This document shows positions 44,207 to 53,644 of a stretch of DNA of 64,000 nt, in pieces. The position numbers were made by a program, and so were the translations under genes. The stretch covers positions 1 to 64,000 of the forward strand of contig SFRL01000013.1 in assembly GCA_004562765.1 (NCBI GenBank). Reading direction: 5' to 3'. Under the pieces are notes generated by a model. That model saw nothing but the letters and a program-made list of their open reading frames with translations, did no database searches and was not told the DNA's origin. Position 1 is the first letter of the stretch. Each line of letters starts with the position of its first letter. This DNA is from a bacterium. Lineage in GTDB: Bacteria; Bacillota; Clostridia; Lachnospirales; Lachnospiraceae.

Positions 44207-47200
44207 TCAGCGGTAATTCGGAATCTGTGTGTACTCCGGTTTGATCAGATAAGCGCTGGACAGCTGGTCGTAGATCTCCTGAGCCTCGATCCAGGAAGTG
44301 CCCCGGAAACCACCGCGAACTGTTTCCTCTCTGGTGCTCTGCAAATGCCTGTTTCCATTCTGTCCGGTGAAAACACTTCCAATTCCATCGCTGGTCCTGC
44401 TCACCTTTTTGCCTTTTTGCGTATACTCCGAATTATAAATATTGAAGGGGTCACGCATAAGGAAAAACCATTTGCCCTCATGCTCCTTTACATCCAGGAT
44501 GCTGACGCAGTGCGGAATGGACACGGACACACATCCGCCTTCCTCAATACAGCGGCGGAACTTCAAAATGGTGTACATGACCGGAAAGGAATAACGCCCG
44601 CCACGGGCATACATCATCCTGTGCTCGATCTTTGAGAGCCCATCCTCGCCAATGACCGTCTCCTCCCTCTTATACATATTTTGATACCCGGCAAACGGCA
44701 GTTCTTCTCCGTTCATCATCCGCTGCAGATTCGCGTGCATGATATTCCAATAATGTTCTACCACCGCCTCCAGATCCTGCTCACCAAACTCCGTATCAGG
44801 CGGAAGATTTCTTACACTCCGCCATGCCCGGATCACCCCCTCCCGATTACCCTCTGCGAGCATAAACTCACGGAAACTCTCATGGGTGATGGCACAGGTC
44901 TGGTCCTTCTTCATATCTTTATAAGAGATCTGATAACCAAGCAGCGTCGACTCAAGGTATGCTGCTTCCATTTCCTCAAGGCCTGCCAGCATGCCCCTGC
45001 ACACGTCCAGATCCAGATCCAACTCGTCTCCAGGCACGATCTCTCTTTTTTTATAGTCAACCCCTTCGGGCAGATGACCGGTCAGATGTGCCACCGCCTG
45101 ATCGATCTGCCCCATCGTCAGTTCGTCCGACACATTATAAAGTTTGTTTCCGCGCACTTCCATGACATTGCGGGTGTTGTATCCGCCCAGCGCATAGGCC
45201 TTTTCCAGCAGCTGTACCCACGGACAGTCGCTGGCGTTGCCATAGCCTGTCTCGTAGTGCTTGCGCACCTTAAAATATGCCGGCTGAAAGTGCACGCCTT
45301 TATTCCAGAGATCTTCCTTGTAGCTCACGTTATTTCCCTGCGCATCCACTGCTGAAAACAGGCGCACGATCACGTCCCCGTTTCCCATGTCCTGGAACAT
45401 GCTGCGGATAAACTCCGGATTGGTCTTCACTACGGAACCGATGGCCGACACCAGCCAACAGTCACCAATGGTGCTCTGACGGACATCGTTGATATTCGGC
45501 TCGTGTAAAAAGAGCGGAATGTCCTGAATGTTACTTTCTTCGATATTACTGCTGTAAGTCGTATCCTCTATATAGGCAACCGTGTTTTCCCTGATCAGCT
45601 GATATTCCTCCTCAGACATGGTGTCCTTCAGTGTTCCCCTGAGGTTCTGATCCAGCTGGTCCTGAAAATTATACAGCAGGTGCATGGCGGACTGTATCTC
45701 CGGAGCCTGCCCGATACCCTCGTGATTCTCCATATAGATCGCAGCCTGCTTTTGGAAGGTATCCAGAAATGCCATTTCCATCTCTGTGGTATCCGTATTG
45801 ACAATGCCCTCGATCCTGCAGTAGCAGTTCATTGCCTCGATGGCATGCGCAAATGACTCATCCGCGAAGTCATAGTTGCCCCGGGCTTCATTTGCATCGC
45901 GAAGCATATCCTTGATCGTGTTCTTGAGCGGACTGCTGAAATATTTGCGCAATTCGACCTTTGGCGCATATTCTCCGTCTCCACGCCCCCAGTCATTCAA
46001 TATGGACTGTTGATCCTGCATGGTAGCAAGTGTCCTCTGATACACCTCCCGTGACTGCTGATAGCACGCTTCGCCATGTTTCATCGAACGTTTGTTGCGC
46101 AGGAGCCAGCTGAAAAATTGCAGCGGCTTCCCAAGTCCATTACCAATATAATCAGTAAATCTGGTATGCTTGACTGCTTCTCCTTTTCTGGCGCTTGCGA
46201 TCCACTCCCTGCCCACGGCATTCTGTACACGGGTGCGGATCTCCAGTTCCCGCAGCTCTGCTTCCTTTTGGGCTTCCAGATATTCTGCCTGCAATTTGTA
46301 CTGAGCGCTGCGGTTCTGCTCCATCAGATTCTTCGCCATGCCCATCATCTCTTCGGGAGTCAACGCCGACTGCGCTTCTCCCTCCGCACCACAAAATGTC
46401 ACACGCTCCAGACCTTCCAGATGCGCCTGACTCAGCATGATCCCCTGAGCGATCCGAAACAGTGAGGTGATACACGTCATCTGTTCCTCCATGCTTCCAA
46501 GCAACTCCAGATCCGCCGCTGCCAGCGCATCTCCCTGCAACTGTTTCATCAGCTTATCCTTCAGTTTGTTCTTCTTCAGATGTTTATTCAGAAAATCCGC
46601 CATGAGGGCGCACTGCTCCAATTCGCTGCGGTGCTCCAGCAGACAGCTGTCCGAAAACGTTCCCTCTGCATCCAACACATGCATGATCGCATCATAACGT
46701 CCATGGAATCTGCGCAGCAGATTCAGCGCCGCTTCCGTCACCTCCCCGGTGGGTGTCACTTCCGTCTCAGCCCCGGTCAGTTCCGCTTCTTTACCGGCAT
46801 CTGTATGATCGGTCAATACCCGGATGCGTTGTGCATCCCTGCGCATGGTGTCCATCTGCCCCGGAACCTCCTGTCCTTCAGCCGGAAGCTCGATAAATGA
46901 CAGTGCGCTGCTATACAGCGTAGAATACAACAGTTCCTCCGGCAGCGCCTCCTGGCTCCCTGCCAAAATCTCACGTTTTTTTTCGATCAGGCGCAGTCCG
47001 CTGCCAAGCTCCTCCTTCATCCTTTGACGGGTATCGTTTTCTGTTTCCATGGAAGCACGATACAGACCGGTGCACTCATCTTTTTTCTCCTCAAAACGCC
47101 GTTCCAGTTCCCGTCTGGTAATCATATCCGCCCGGGTGCGCCCATAGGTATCCAGATGATGCATCCGTAAATACAGCGTAAAGGTTTCCTCCAGGACAGG

Positions 47201-48439
47201 CAGCATGCGCAGCACACCTTCGCAGTGCACATAATCTTTATAGCTCTGACCCAGACGATAATAATCCGGTTGTGCCGCCTTGAAATCCCGGATCTTTTTC
47301 ATAGCCTTCAAAAGCTCCATCACCTGTGGAATGCTTTCCGGACGGTCATCGGGATTTTTTGATGTGAGCTTTAAGATTCCCGCGCCTTCAAAGGCAATCC
47401 TCTTTGCGTCCTCATAGGGGATGGGCGCGTCCTGCGCAAGCGCTTCTGCATCTGCTCCAAGGTTCGTAAGCGCCTGCGCATCCTCCTGCTCCTGCGCTGC
47501 CGCTAATTTTATCTTTTTGGTGTCCTCAAAGATCACGCTGAGCTTCTTTGCGGTTCCCTTCCATGTCTTGAAGGCACCGCTCTTCTTTGCCTGCTCACGT
47601 ATCCCCCGAAGCCGTTTCTGATAATCCTCAGCTTCAGATTTTGCAAGCTCGCCCTTCTCCGTGATCTTTTCCGGGTCCATATCAATATAAAGCCGCTCTC
47701 TGTCACGCAGTACTTGCCACACATCTGCATAAAAGGTGATCTTCTTTTTTATCAGAGCGGTCTGCTCCGGATCACTGCCCGGTACCTGGTAAGCATCAAA
47801 AAACCGCTTCATGTCCCCGACCACACACAGATCCTCTTCCAGCGCAGGCATCGCCTGAATATATTGGGATGGCGTGAGCTTTACCAGCTTCTCTCCGTAC
47901 TTTTTATCCAGAGCTGTCAGATGCTTCGCATAGATTTCCTGCAGCGCTTCCATTCCCGCCTCGTTCATCCTGTGCTGCACTCTGACATACGGATTTTCTC
48001 CCTCGGCCCACATACGTCCTGCGGTCAGATGATCGGTCAGCGTTTTCATCGTTTCTGCATTTACTTCTTTTTCCAGCAGCCTGCTGCGGCACAGATGCAA
48101 TAAAACATCCTTTGCCGGAATATCCAGTCCCGGCAGGTTCATTTTCAGGGGATCTTTCCAGTCATCAAGCCGCGCAAAGCATTCCGCGATATGATCGGCT
48201 GCCTCCTGCCGTTTGCCATACGCCTGCGCCTCCGGTACCTGCAGGCTGCGATAGATCTCATAGTCCCTGTAATTGCGGGCTGTCGTCTTCTTTGATGACG
48301 CCTGAAACTCCTGCGTATGATCCTGCTGATAGCGCGCAAATGCCTGCTGATCCTCCCGCAGCATCTGTTCATCCCGCTGCTGTTGTGCCACCGTATATGT
48401 ATTTCGCTGTCTTTGTAATTCCTGTTCGTTGCCTGCCAT
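44207..48439 (-). CDS. Giant protein with C-terminal calpain-like cysteine protease domain
   Basis: 1410 residues. The first 960 or so are charged and largely helical, Gln/Arg-rich at the start, with no recognised domain. The C-terminal part carries calpain (C2) motifs: oxyanion glutamine and nucleophile in QSTIGDCWLVSAIGS (C994, Q six before it as in calpains), CPWVQLLEKAYALGGY (the WxxLLEKAYA motif), catalytic histidine H1310 in SVSIPHCVSILD, and MRDPFN at about 1329-1333, where calpains have RNPWG, so the third residue is Asp (D1330), not Asn. No signal peptide. Strong GGGAGGATGG ribosome site. It lies 24 bases after the 317-residue acetyltransferase-like gene. Confidence 0.83.
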   Translation of the reverse strand: MAGNEQELQRQRNTYTVAQQQRDEQMLREDQQAFARYQQDHTQEFQASSKKTTARNYRDYEIYRSLQVPEAQAYGKRQEAADHIAECFARLDDWKDPLKMNLPGLDIPAKDVLLHLCRSRLLEKEVNAETMKTLTDHLTAGRMWAEGENPYVRVQHRMNEAGMEALQEIYAKHLTALDKKYGEKLVKLTPSQYIQAMPALEEDLCVVGDMKRFFDAYQVPGSDPEQTALIKKKITFYADVWQVLRDRERLYIDMDPEKITEKGELAKSEAEDYQKRLRGIREQAKKSGAFKTWKGTAKKLSVIFEDTKKIKLAAAQEQEDAQALTNLGADAEALAQDAPIPYEDAKRIAFEGAGILKLTSKNPDDRPESIPQVMELLKAMKKIRDFKAAQPDYYRLGQSYKDYVHCEGVLRMLPVLEETFTLYLRMHHLDTYGRTRADMITRRELERRFEEKKDECTGLYRASMETENDTRQRMKEELGSGLRLIEKKREILAGSQEALPEELLYSTLYSSALSFIELPAEGQEVPGQMDTMRRDAQRIRVLTDHTDAGKEAELTGAETEVTPTGEVTEAALNLLRRFHGRYDAIMHVLDAEGTFSDSCLLEHRSELEQCALMADFLNKHLKKNKLKDKLMKQLQGDALAAADLELLGSMEEQMTCITSLFRIAQGIMLSQAHLEGLERVTFCGAEGEAQSALTPEEMMGMAKNLMEQNRSAQYKLQAEYLEAQKEAELRELEIRTRVQNAVGREWIASARKGEAVKHTRFTDYIGNGLGKPLQFFSWLLRNKRSMKHGEACYQQSREVYQRTLATMQDQQSILNDWGRGDGEYAPKVELRKYFSSPLKNTIKDMLRDANEARGNYDFADESFAHAIEAMNCYCRIEGIVNTDTTEMEMAFLDTFQKQAAIYMENHEGIGQAPEIQSAMHLLYNFQDQLDQNLRGTLKDTMSEEEYQLIRENTVAYIEDTTYSSNIEESNIQDIPLFLHEPNINDVRQSTIGDCWLVSAIGSVVKTNPEFIRSMFQDMGNGDVIVRLFSAVDAQGNNVSYKEDLWNKGVHFQPAYFKVRKHYETGYGNASDCPWVQLLEKAYALGGYNTRNVMEVRGNKLYNVSDELTMGQIDQAVAHLTGHLPEGVDYKKREIVPGDELDLDLDVCRGMLAGLEEMEAAYLESTLLGYQISYKDMKKDQTCAITHESFREFMLAEGNREGVIRAWRSVRNLPPDTEFGEQDLEAVVEHYWNIMHANLQRMMNGEELPFAGYQNMYKREETVIGEDGLSKIEHRMMYARGGRYSFPVMYTILKFRRCIEEGGCVSVSIPHCVSILDVKEHEGKWFFLMRDPFNIYNSEYTQKGKKVSRTSDGIGSVFTGQNGNRHLQSTREETVRGGFRGTSWIEAQEIYDQLSSAYLIKPEYTQIPNYR

Positions 48440-48463
48440 TTTCCATCCTCCCTTTACAAAAAA

Positions 48464-49417
48464 TCAAAGTAAGTAATCATCGGGTTGCTCTATCTGATCA
48501 AAATATTCCGCCACATCTGCGATGAGCAGCCGGCTTGGCGTCCCGCCTTCGGGAAGAGCCTCATGCATCAGCCTGTCGCAAAGGCCTGAGCGGGAAATGA
48601 TGTGCACCTCGGTATCAGGCGCATATTTTTTTTCTGCCGCCTGCATGGCAGCGAGGAGCAAAGCCTTCTCTTCCAGCTCCGACTGCGCGCAGAAATAGAC
48701 CGGGCAGAGCACTTGTTCCTTTCCTGCCTGAACAAGCGTGTCGCCAACAGTGTCATACAGGTTGCGTGAGATACACTGCACGAGGATCCCACCGCGGATC
48801 TCACCCTTTGCGCTGATCAGAAAACTCAGTTCTTCATCAAGGTATGCTCCGGCATCCGCAGCGGAATAAAGCATGGCTGCTCCCTCCAGTGAGGCAAGGG
48901 AATCCAGCGCCTCCCTCATCTTTGCACGCGTCAGCTGCTGTAACGGTGTCACAAAGGGCAGCCGCTCCTTCTGCTGTTTAAAATAAGGATTTTCCGACAG
49001 TGTCCGAAGATCTGTCAGCCACTCTCCCGGAAGCTGTTGCTCCTTGTTAAATAAATGATCACCAAGAAACTCTTCCTCATCAGGACATACCATCTCCCGT
49101 CCGAATTCCCGGTTCACATAGGCACAGATCTCCGGCAGCTGCAGCTGCTTTGCGATATCAAAGGCCGCCACCAGCAGCTGTTCTCCGATCCCTTGCATCC
49201 GGTACGACGGAGCGACATAGATCCACTCGATGATCAGCCGGTCATCCGACTTTGCGCAGACCATCAGCCCGGCCGGAAGTTCCTCCTGCGTCTGCATGTC
49301 TGTCTCTGTCGCCGCAAGCGCGAAACAATTCGGGAACTCCAGCCGCTCCAGCATCAAAAGCGGATCCATGTCCGCAAAAAAATCAATCTGCTCTTTTGTC
49401 AATCTTCCTATCTTCAT
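48464..49417 (-). CDS. GNAT-like acetyltransferase, probable double-domain protein
   Basis: 317 residues. The N-terminal half has a good GNAT core: LIIEWIYVAPSYRMQGIGEQLLVAAFDIA (about 60-88) with the acetyl-CoA loop RMQGIGEQ. The C-terminal half repeats the fold weakly (GEIRGGILVQC, then KALLLAAMQAAEKKYAPDTEVHII). The C-terminus resembles that of the neighbouring 282-residue protein. Target unknown. Third from last in the operon; AGAGG site upstream. Confidence 0.75.
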   Translation of the reverse strand: MKIGRLTKEQIDFFADMDPLLMLERLEFPNCFALAATETDMQTQEELPAGLMVCAKSDDRLIIEWIYVAPSYRMQGIGEQLLVAAFDIAKQLQLPEICAYVNREFGREMVCPDEEEFLGDHLFNKEQQLPGEWLTDLRTLSENPYFKQQKERLPFVTPLQQLTRAKMREALDSLASLEGAAMLYSAADAGAYLDEELSFLISAKGEIRGGILVQCISRNLYDTVGDTLVQAGKEQVLCPVYFCAQSELEEKALLLAAMQAAEKKYAPDTEVHIISRSGLCDRLMHEALPEGGTPSRLLIADVAEYFDQIEQPDDYLL

Positions 49418-49447
49418 CTGCTACCTCTGCCTTTCTACGCCATCCGC

Positions 49448-50296
49448 TTATCCTTCTTTTGTTGCTTCTATGATCAATTGGTTCTCTGCCTGTGGAAAAA
49501 TCTTTCTTGCAAATGCATCCGTCGCCTCGTCATAGGACCGGATCACTACCTGCGTCTGCGGCGGATAGTTTTCCTGTGCCTTCATGATCGCAAACCGGAT
49601 CATGCCAAGCAGCTCCTGATTCCCGGCCGGCTTGCATGCGAAAAACAGCTTTACTGCCAGTTTCCCGGAAGGGGTCTCATGGAACAGCAGAAAACCGTTC
49701 ACTTTTCCCATAGACTGCACGCAACAGGATACCTTCGGCTCAAACCAGCCTGCCGGAAGCGTGTCCAAATCTTCCAATGCACCCGCGAGCCCATGGGACA
49801 GGCAGTTCATGATACCCTTTTGAAACTGACGCAGCATCAGTTGATCGATACTCACGATGTTCGGCGAAAGTTCCGGTTTCCCCTTTCCTGCTACCTTTGA
49901 CAATTCGTCCACCGTCACGATCAGTTCTCTGCTTTTCTTCTCCTTCAGAAGAAATCCTGCCTGCTCCAATATTTCTCCAACCACTTCTCTGTCACGTGAA
50001 AACTGAAAACAGGAACCGGTGATGCCTTCCACCGCAATCTCTTTTTCGTACTCCGTCAGAAGCACCCTTCCGGCTTCCTGGTCTTTGGCATAAAAGCACG
50101 TGATCTGCGCTGTTGTTTTCTGCCCTTTTTGCGCATGAACAAGCTTCCAGATCATCGCTCCCTGTACAGCTGCATCCGGATCCGCATGCAGCGCCAGCGC
50201 GCGGTAATATTTCCGTCCGATATGTTCCACCTCATCCCGGTCAAGAACCTGCAAATATTCTTCCTTCGATTCCTCTGTGATCTTTCGAATCTCCAT
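49448..50296 (-). CDS. Degenerate GNAT-like protein, paralogue of its neighbour
   Basis: 282 residues, first gene of the four-gene operon, with AAGGAG before the ATG. The C-terminal segment LLGMIRFAIMKAQENYPPQTQVVIRS matches the C-terminal segment of the 317-residue protein in pattern, and the N-terminal half reads like a GNAT fold without the RxxGxG/A acetyl-CoA loop. It may be catalytically inactive and act as a binding partner or substrate reader. The GNAT assignment is by eye and should be treated as tentative. Confidence 0.6.
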   Translation of the reverse strand: MEIRKITEESKEEYLQVLDRDEVEHIGRKYYRALALHADPDAAVQGAMIWKLVHAQKGQKTTAQITCFYAKDQEAGRVLLTEYEKEIAVEGITGSCFQFSRDREVVGEILEQAGFLLKEKKSRELIVTVDELSKVAGKGKPELSPNIVSIDQLMLRQFQKGIMNCLSHGLAGALEDLDTLPAGWFEPKVSCCVQSMGKVNGFLLFHETPSGKLAVKLFFACKPAGNQELLGMIRFAIMKAQENYPPQTQVVIRSYDEATDAFARKIFPQAENQLIIEATKEG

Positions 50297-50418
50297 GCGT
50301 TTCTCTTCTCCTTATCCTATCAGCCCATTTTTTCTATTTTATAATTTCGTTACATTCTCTTCCACAGACATGGAACAAATCGACGCTTAAACGACTTAAA
50401 TCGACATTTCAAAGCAAA

Positions 50419-50455
50419 AAGAAGCAACCTGATACGAGGTCAGGCTACTTCTTTT
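50419..50455 (-). terminator. Terminator overlapping the end of the MATE gene
   Basis: GAAGTAGCCTGA and TCAGGTTGCTTC form a stem around CCTCGTA, followed on minus by TTTTTGC. The upstream arm contains the last codons and the stop of the MATE gene, so termination lies right at the stop. It insulates the downstream giant operon. Confidence 0.85.
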
Positions 50456-51777
50456 TTTATCTTTAACATCGGATTGCGTACATACTGCACGATCAGCGGA
50501 ATGACCATCAAACACCAGGTGATCGGCTCTGCCACGATGATCCCCCAGTACCCGAAGGGTGTCACCAAAAGATTCACCAGAATGATCTTTCCGATACATT
50601 CGATACTGCTGGAGATGATCGGCGTGACATGATCGCCGATACCCTGCATCGTATTTCGCAGCACCACAATGATCGCTGTCACCCAGTACAACAGCGTGTC
50701 AAATTTCAGATAAGACGTCGCCGCCGAGATCACCGTCTCGCTGTCTGTTCCGGTCACCAGCCGGATCAGCGCCGGTGCGATGGTATAACTGCACAACAGC
50801 ACGATTCCGCACCAGATAAACACAATGATCAGCGCTGCGCGCACACCCTCTTTTACGCGATCAAAACGTCCTGCTCCAAAATTTTGTCCGGAGTAGGTGG
50901 CCATCGTCGTTCCGATGACACCGAACAGCAACATAAACAGCTCCGTGATCTTTCGCGCCGCTGTGTGTGCCACGATAATGTCGTTTCCAAGTGTGTTGAT
51001 GCCGGTCTGCAGTGCCACGGAACCGATATTTACCAGACATCCCATAAAGCCCATGGACAATCCGCAGCTTGCAAGATCCCGCACAAGTGCACCGGAAAAT
51101 AAAAAATCTGTCTTTCCGATATGTAAAAGCTCGTACTTCTTATAAATGAAGATCAGGCAGAGGACCGTCGCAAACAGCTGCGCCGCCACTGTCGCCACTG
51201 CCGCACCGCGCACGCCCATATCAAGTACGCAGATGCAGAACAGATCACCAAAAATATTTAAGATGACCGAAATGCCGAGAAAGATCAGCGGTGTCACGGA
51301 ATCTCCGATGGCACGCAGCATTGCCGCGCACAGATTGTACAACATGGAGATCGTCATCCCCGCAAAGATCACAACAATATATCGGTACGACATCGCATAG
51401 ATATCGTCTCCCACATGAAGCACACCCAGGATCCGGGGCAAAAACAGGATCGTTACCGCAGTCAGCGCCAGACTCACGCCCAGCGCCAGTGTCACAGTCG
51501 CCGCCACACAGCGCTTGAGTCCTTTATAGTCGCCTGCGCCGAAAAATCGCGCGATGATCACCGCAAATCCGTTGGTCAGTCCCTGCAAAAATCCGATGAC
51601 CATTGTGCTCAGTGAAGTGGTAGCGCCCACCGCCGCCAATGCAGTCCCTCCCAGCACGGAACCTACCACACGGGTGTCCACCAGACTGTAGGTCAACTGT
51701 AAAATATTTCCGATCAGGATCGGCAACAGAAAGAGCAGGATCTGCTTCATCGGCCTGCCCGTTGTCAAATCTCTCAT
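50440..51777 (-). CDS. MATE family efflux transporter
   Basis: 445 residues with about twelve hydrophobic segments in two homologous halves. Typical starts of both halves are seen: FLLPILIGNILQLTYSLVDTRVVGSVLG and LSMGFMGCLVNIGSVALQTGINTLGNDIIVAHTAARKI. These exporters use Na+ or H+ gradients to expel cations, drugs or metabolites. The substrate is unknown. Confidence 0.92.
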   Translation of the reverse strand: MRDLTTGRPMKQILLFLLPILIGNILQLTYSLVDTRVVGSVLGGTALAAVGATTSLSTMVIGFLQGLTNGFAVIIARFFGAGDYKGLKRCVAATVTLALGVSLALTAVTILFLPRILGVLHVGDDIYAMSYRYIVVIFAGMTISMLYNLCAAMLRAIGDSVTPLIFLGISVILNIFGDLFCICVLDMGVRGAAVATVAAQLFATVLCLIFIYKKYELLHIGKTDFLFSGALVRDLASCGLSMGFMGCLVNIGSVALQTGINTLGNDIIVAHTAARKITELFMLLFGVIGTTMATYSGQNFGAGRFDRVKEGVRAALIIVFIWCGIVLLCSYTIAPALIRLVTGTDSETVISAATSYLKFDTLLYWVTAIIVVLRNTMQGIGDHVTPIISSSIECIGKIILVNLLVTPFGYWGIIVAEPITWCLMVIPLIVQYVRNPMLKIKKEVA

Positions 51778-51799
51778 AGCTACGATTCCTTATTTTAAA

Positions 51800-52267
51800 T
51801 TACAAATAGAGTAAATTCAGCAAAAACGCCATGACGCATCCGGTCAGACATCCGATCAGAACCTGCGCCGGCGTGTGTCCGACAAATTCCTTCAGGCGTT
51901 CTTCCGATAATCCGGGATTATCCTTTGAAAACAGACTGACCAGCTCATTAAGCAGCTTTGCCTGCTTTCCGGTCTCCAGACGCACACCCATCGCGTCACG
52001 CATTGTGATCATCGCTATGATCACGCAGATCGCAAATTGAAAAGAGCCTATCCCGTACACGATACCCGCCGACACTGCCACACAGCTCACGGTAGAGGAG
52101 TGTGCCGAGGGCATTCCCCCGTCACCCCAAAACCGGCTGATGTCCAGCTTGTGATTAAGGACCGCATACAGAAATGTTTTGAAAAACTGAGCAGCAAACC
52201 AGCCTGCGACGCCGCCCATGAGTACCTGATTACTGATCAACTGTGAAAAAAAGAGTTCTGGTGTCAT
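51800..52267 (-). CDS. Divergent PAP2 family membrane protein
   Basis: 155 residues with four hydrophobic segments and the family core KLDISRFWGDGGMPSAHSSTV followed by MRDAMGVRLETGKQA. This is the divergent PAP2 family (formerly DUF212), likely a lipid phosphatase, though activity is not shown. It lies 22 bases upstream of the MATE gene on the same strand. Confidence 0.9.
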   Translation of the reverse strand: MTPELFFSQLISNQVLMGGVAGWFAAQFFKTFLYAVLNHKLDISRFWGDGGMPSAHSSTVSCVAVSAGIVYGIGSFQFAICVIIAMITMRDAMGVRLETGKQAKLLNELVSLFSKDNPGLSEERLKEFVGHTPAQVLIGCLTGCVMAFLLNLLYL

Positions 52268-52369
52268 TTATTTTCTTCCTTTTCCGGTCATAAACCTTGT
52301 CTCGTATACTTTTTTTATTCTAGCACAGACATTTCCCGTGCACAAGTTAACAACATTAGAATTGTTTTA

Positions 52370-52534
52370 TAATTATTTTAGAATTCTTTTATGTTTCGGA
52401 CACACTTCGGACACATTTGCCGCATATACTATGAACTATCAACAGAGATGTTGATGCAACAATTCCCTATATAGATGTAACATTTTCATAACTAAACTCC
52501 TCGAAAAAGCGACCGTTCAAGCGGTCGCTTTTTC
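52370..52534 (+). ncRNA. Candidate small RNA ending in a strong terminator
   Basis: An intrinsic terminator GAAAAAGCGACCG/CGGTCGCTTTTTC (52503-52515, 52522-52534) stands alone: no gene on plus ends before it. Upstream are a TATAAT (about 52357), a repeat GGACACACTTCGGACACA and a hairpin ATCAACA-GAGA-TGTTGAT. No convincing open reading frame is present. The start is a guess. Confidence 0.4.
52503..52534 (+). terminator. Orphan intrinsic terminator upstream of the WYL gene
   Basis: A 13-bp perfect stem with A and T tails, 103 bases before the WYL start. It could end the candidate small RNA, or be an attenuator of the WYL operon. Confidence 0.85.
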
Positions 52535-52636
52535 ATTGTGAAATCTTTCATCTTCTTATAGTCGTTTTCTGTAAAGTATGATAGAATAATGATCAGATCA
52601 TACATGTAACGTTTTTTCCACATCAGGGAGCTGCCT

Positions 52637-53644
52637 ATGCCAAAATCCTATGGTCAGAAACTGAAAATTTTATATCTGGCACAGCTGCTTTTAGAGCGCT
52701 CGGATGAGTCACATCCCCTTACGACAAAGGAAATGATCGACTATCTTGCCGCGCAGGGTATCCGCGCGGAGCGAAAGAGCATCTATGATGACATGGCTGC
52801 ACTGCAGAATTTCGGCATGGATATTATTGCGATCCGCGAAAAACCCGGCGGTTATTATCTTGCCAGCCGTCAGTTTGAGCTTGCGGAGCTCAAGCTCCTT
52901 GTAGATGCCGTGCAGGCGTCCAGATTTGTGACAACAAAAAAATCCCGCGAGCTCATCAGCAAACTGGAAACGCTGACCAGCCGCAGGGAAGCGGGACAGC
53001 TTCACCGTCAGGTGGTCGTCGCAGAGCGCGGAAAGTCATCGAATGAACAGATCTACTACAATGTGGATGAGATCTACGCAGCTATGGCTGCTGATCACAC
53101 CATCCGCTTCCAGTATTTCGAGTGGTCCGTGCGAAAAGAAATGGTTCCCCGCAAGGATGGTGCATACTATGAGGTCAGTCCCTGGCTTCTGACATGGGAG
53201 GATGAGAATTATTATCTGATCGCCTATGACAGCACGGCGGAAATATTGAAATATTACCGGGTAGACAAGATGCTGCATCTGACGGTCTGTGAAACGCCGC
53301 GAGACGGGCAGGCGGCTTTCGCTGCACTCGACATTGCCGGTTTTGCGAAAAAGACGTTCGGTATGTTCGCCGGAGATGAAACAACCGTGGTACTTCGATG
53401 TGATGCTTCCCTCACCGGAGTTATGATCGACCGCTTTGGCATTGACGTGCCGATGCGTCCGGACAAGGAAGGTCAGATCCGTGTACGCGTAAACGTCGCC
53501 GTCAGCCGCCAGTTCTTCGGCTGGCTCACCGGACTTGGCAGCGGGGTGCAGATCATTTCACCACCGGAAATACGCACGCAGTATCAGCAATACTTAAAGG
53601 ATATTCTTGACTGCTATTCCCATAATGAGGAGGATACGCCATGA
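52637..53644 (+). CDS. WYL domain transcriptional regulator
   Basis: 335 residues: N-terminal winged helix-turn-helix (SHPLTTKEMIDYLAAQGIRAERKSIYDDMAAL), a middle WYL domain (FQYFEWSVRKEMVPRKDGAYYEVSPWLLTWEDENYYLIAYD, then KYYRVDKM), and a C-terminal WCX region. Such regulators sense nucleotides or single-stranded DNA in several known cases. It overlaps the next gene by 4 bases. Weak GGGAG site before the ATG. Confidence 0.9.
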   Translation: MPKSYGQKLKILYLAQLLLERSDESHPLTTKEMIDYLAAQGIRAERKSIYDDMAALQNFGMDIIAIREKPGGYYLASRQFELAELKLLVDAVQASRFVTTKKSRELISKLETLTSRREAGQLHRQVVVAERGKSSNEQIYYNVDEIYAAMAADHTIRFQYFEWSVRKEMVPRKDGAYYEVSPWLLTWEDENYYLIAYDSTAEILKYYRVDKMLHLTVCETPRDGQAAFAALDIAGFAKKTFGMFAGDETTVVLRCDASLTGVMIDRFGIDVPMRPDKEGQIRVRVNVAVSRQFFGWLTGLGSGVQIISPPEIRTQYQQYLKDILDCYSHNEEDTP

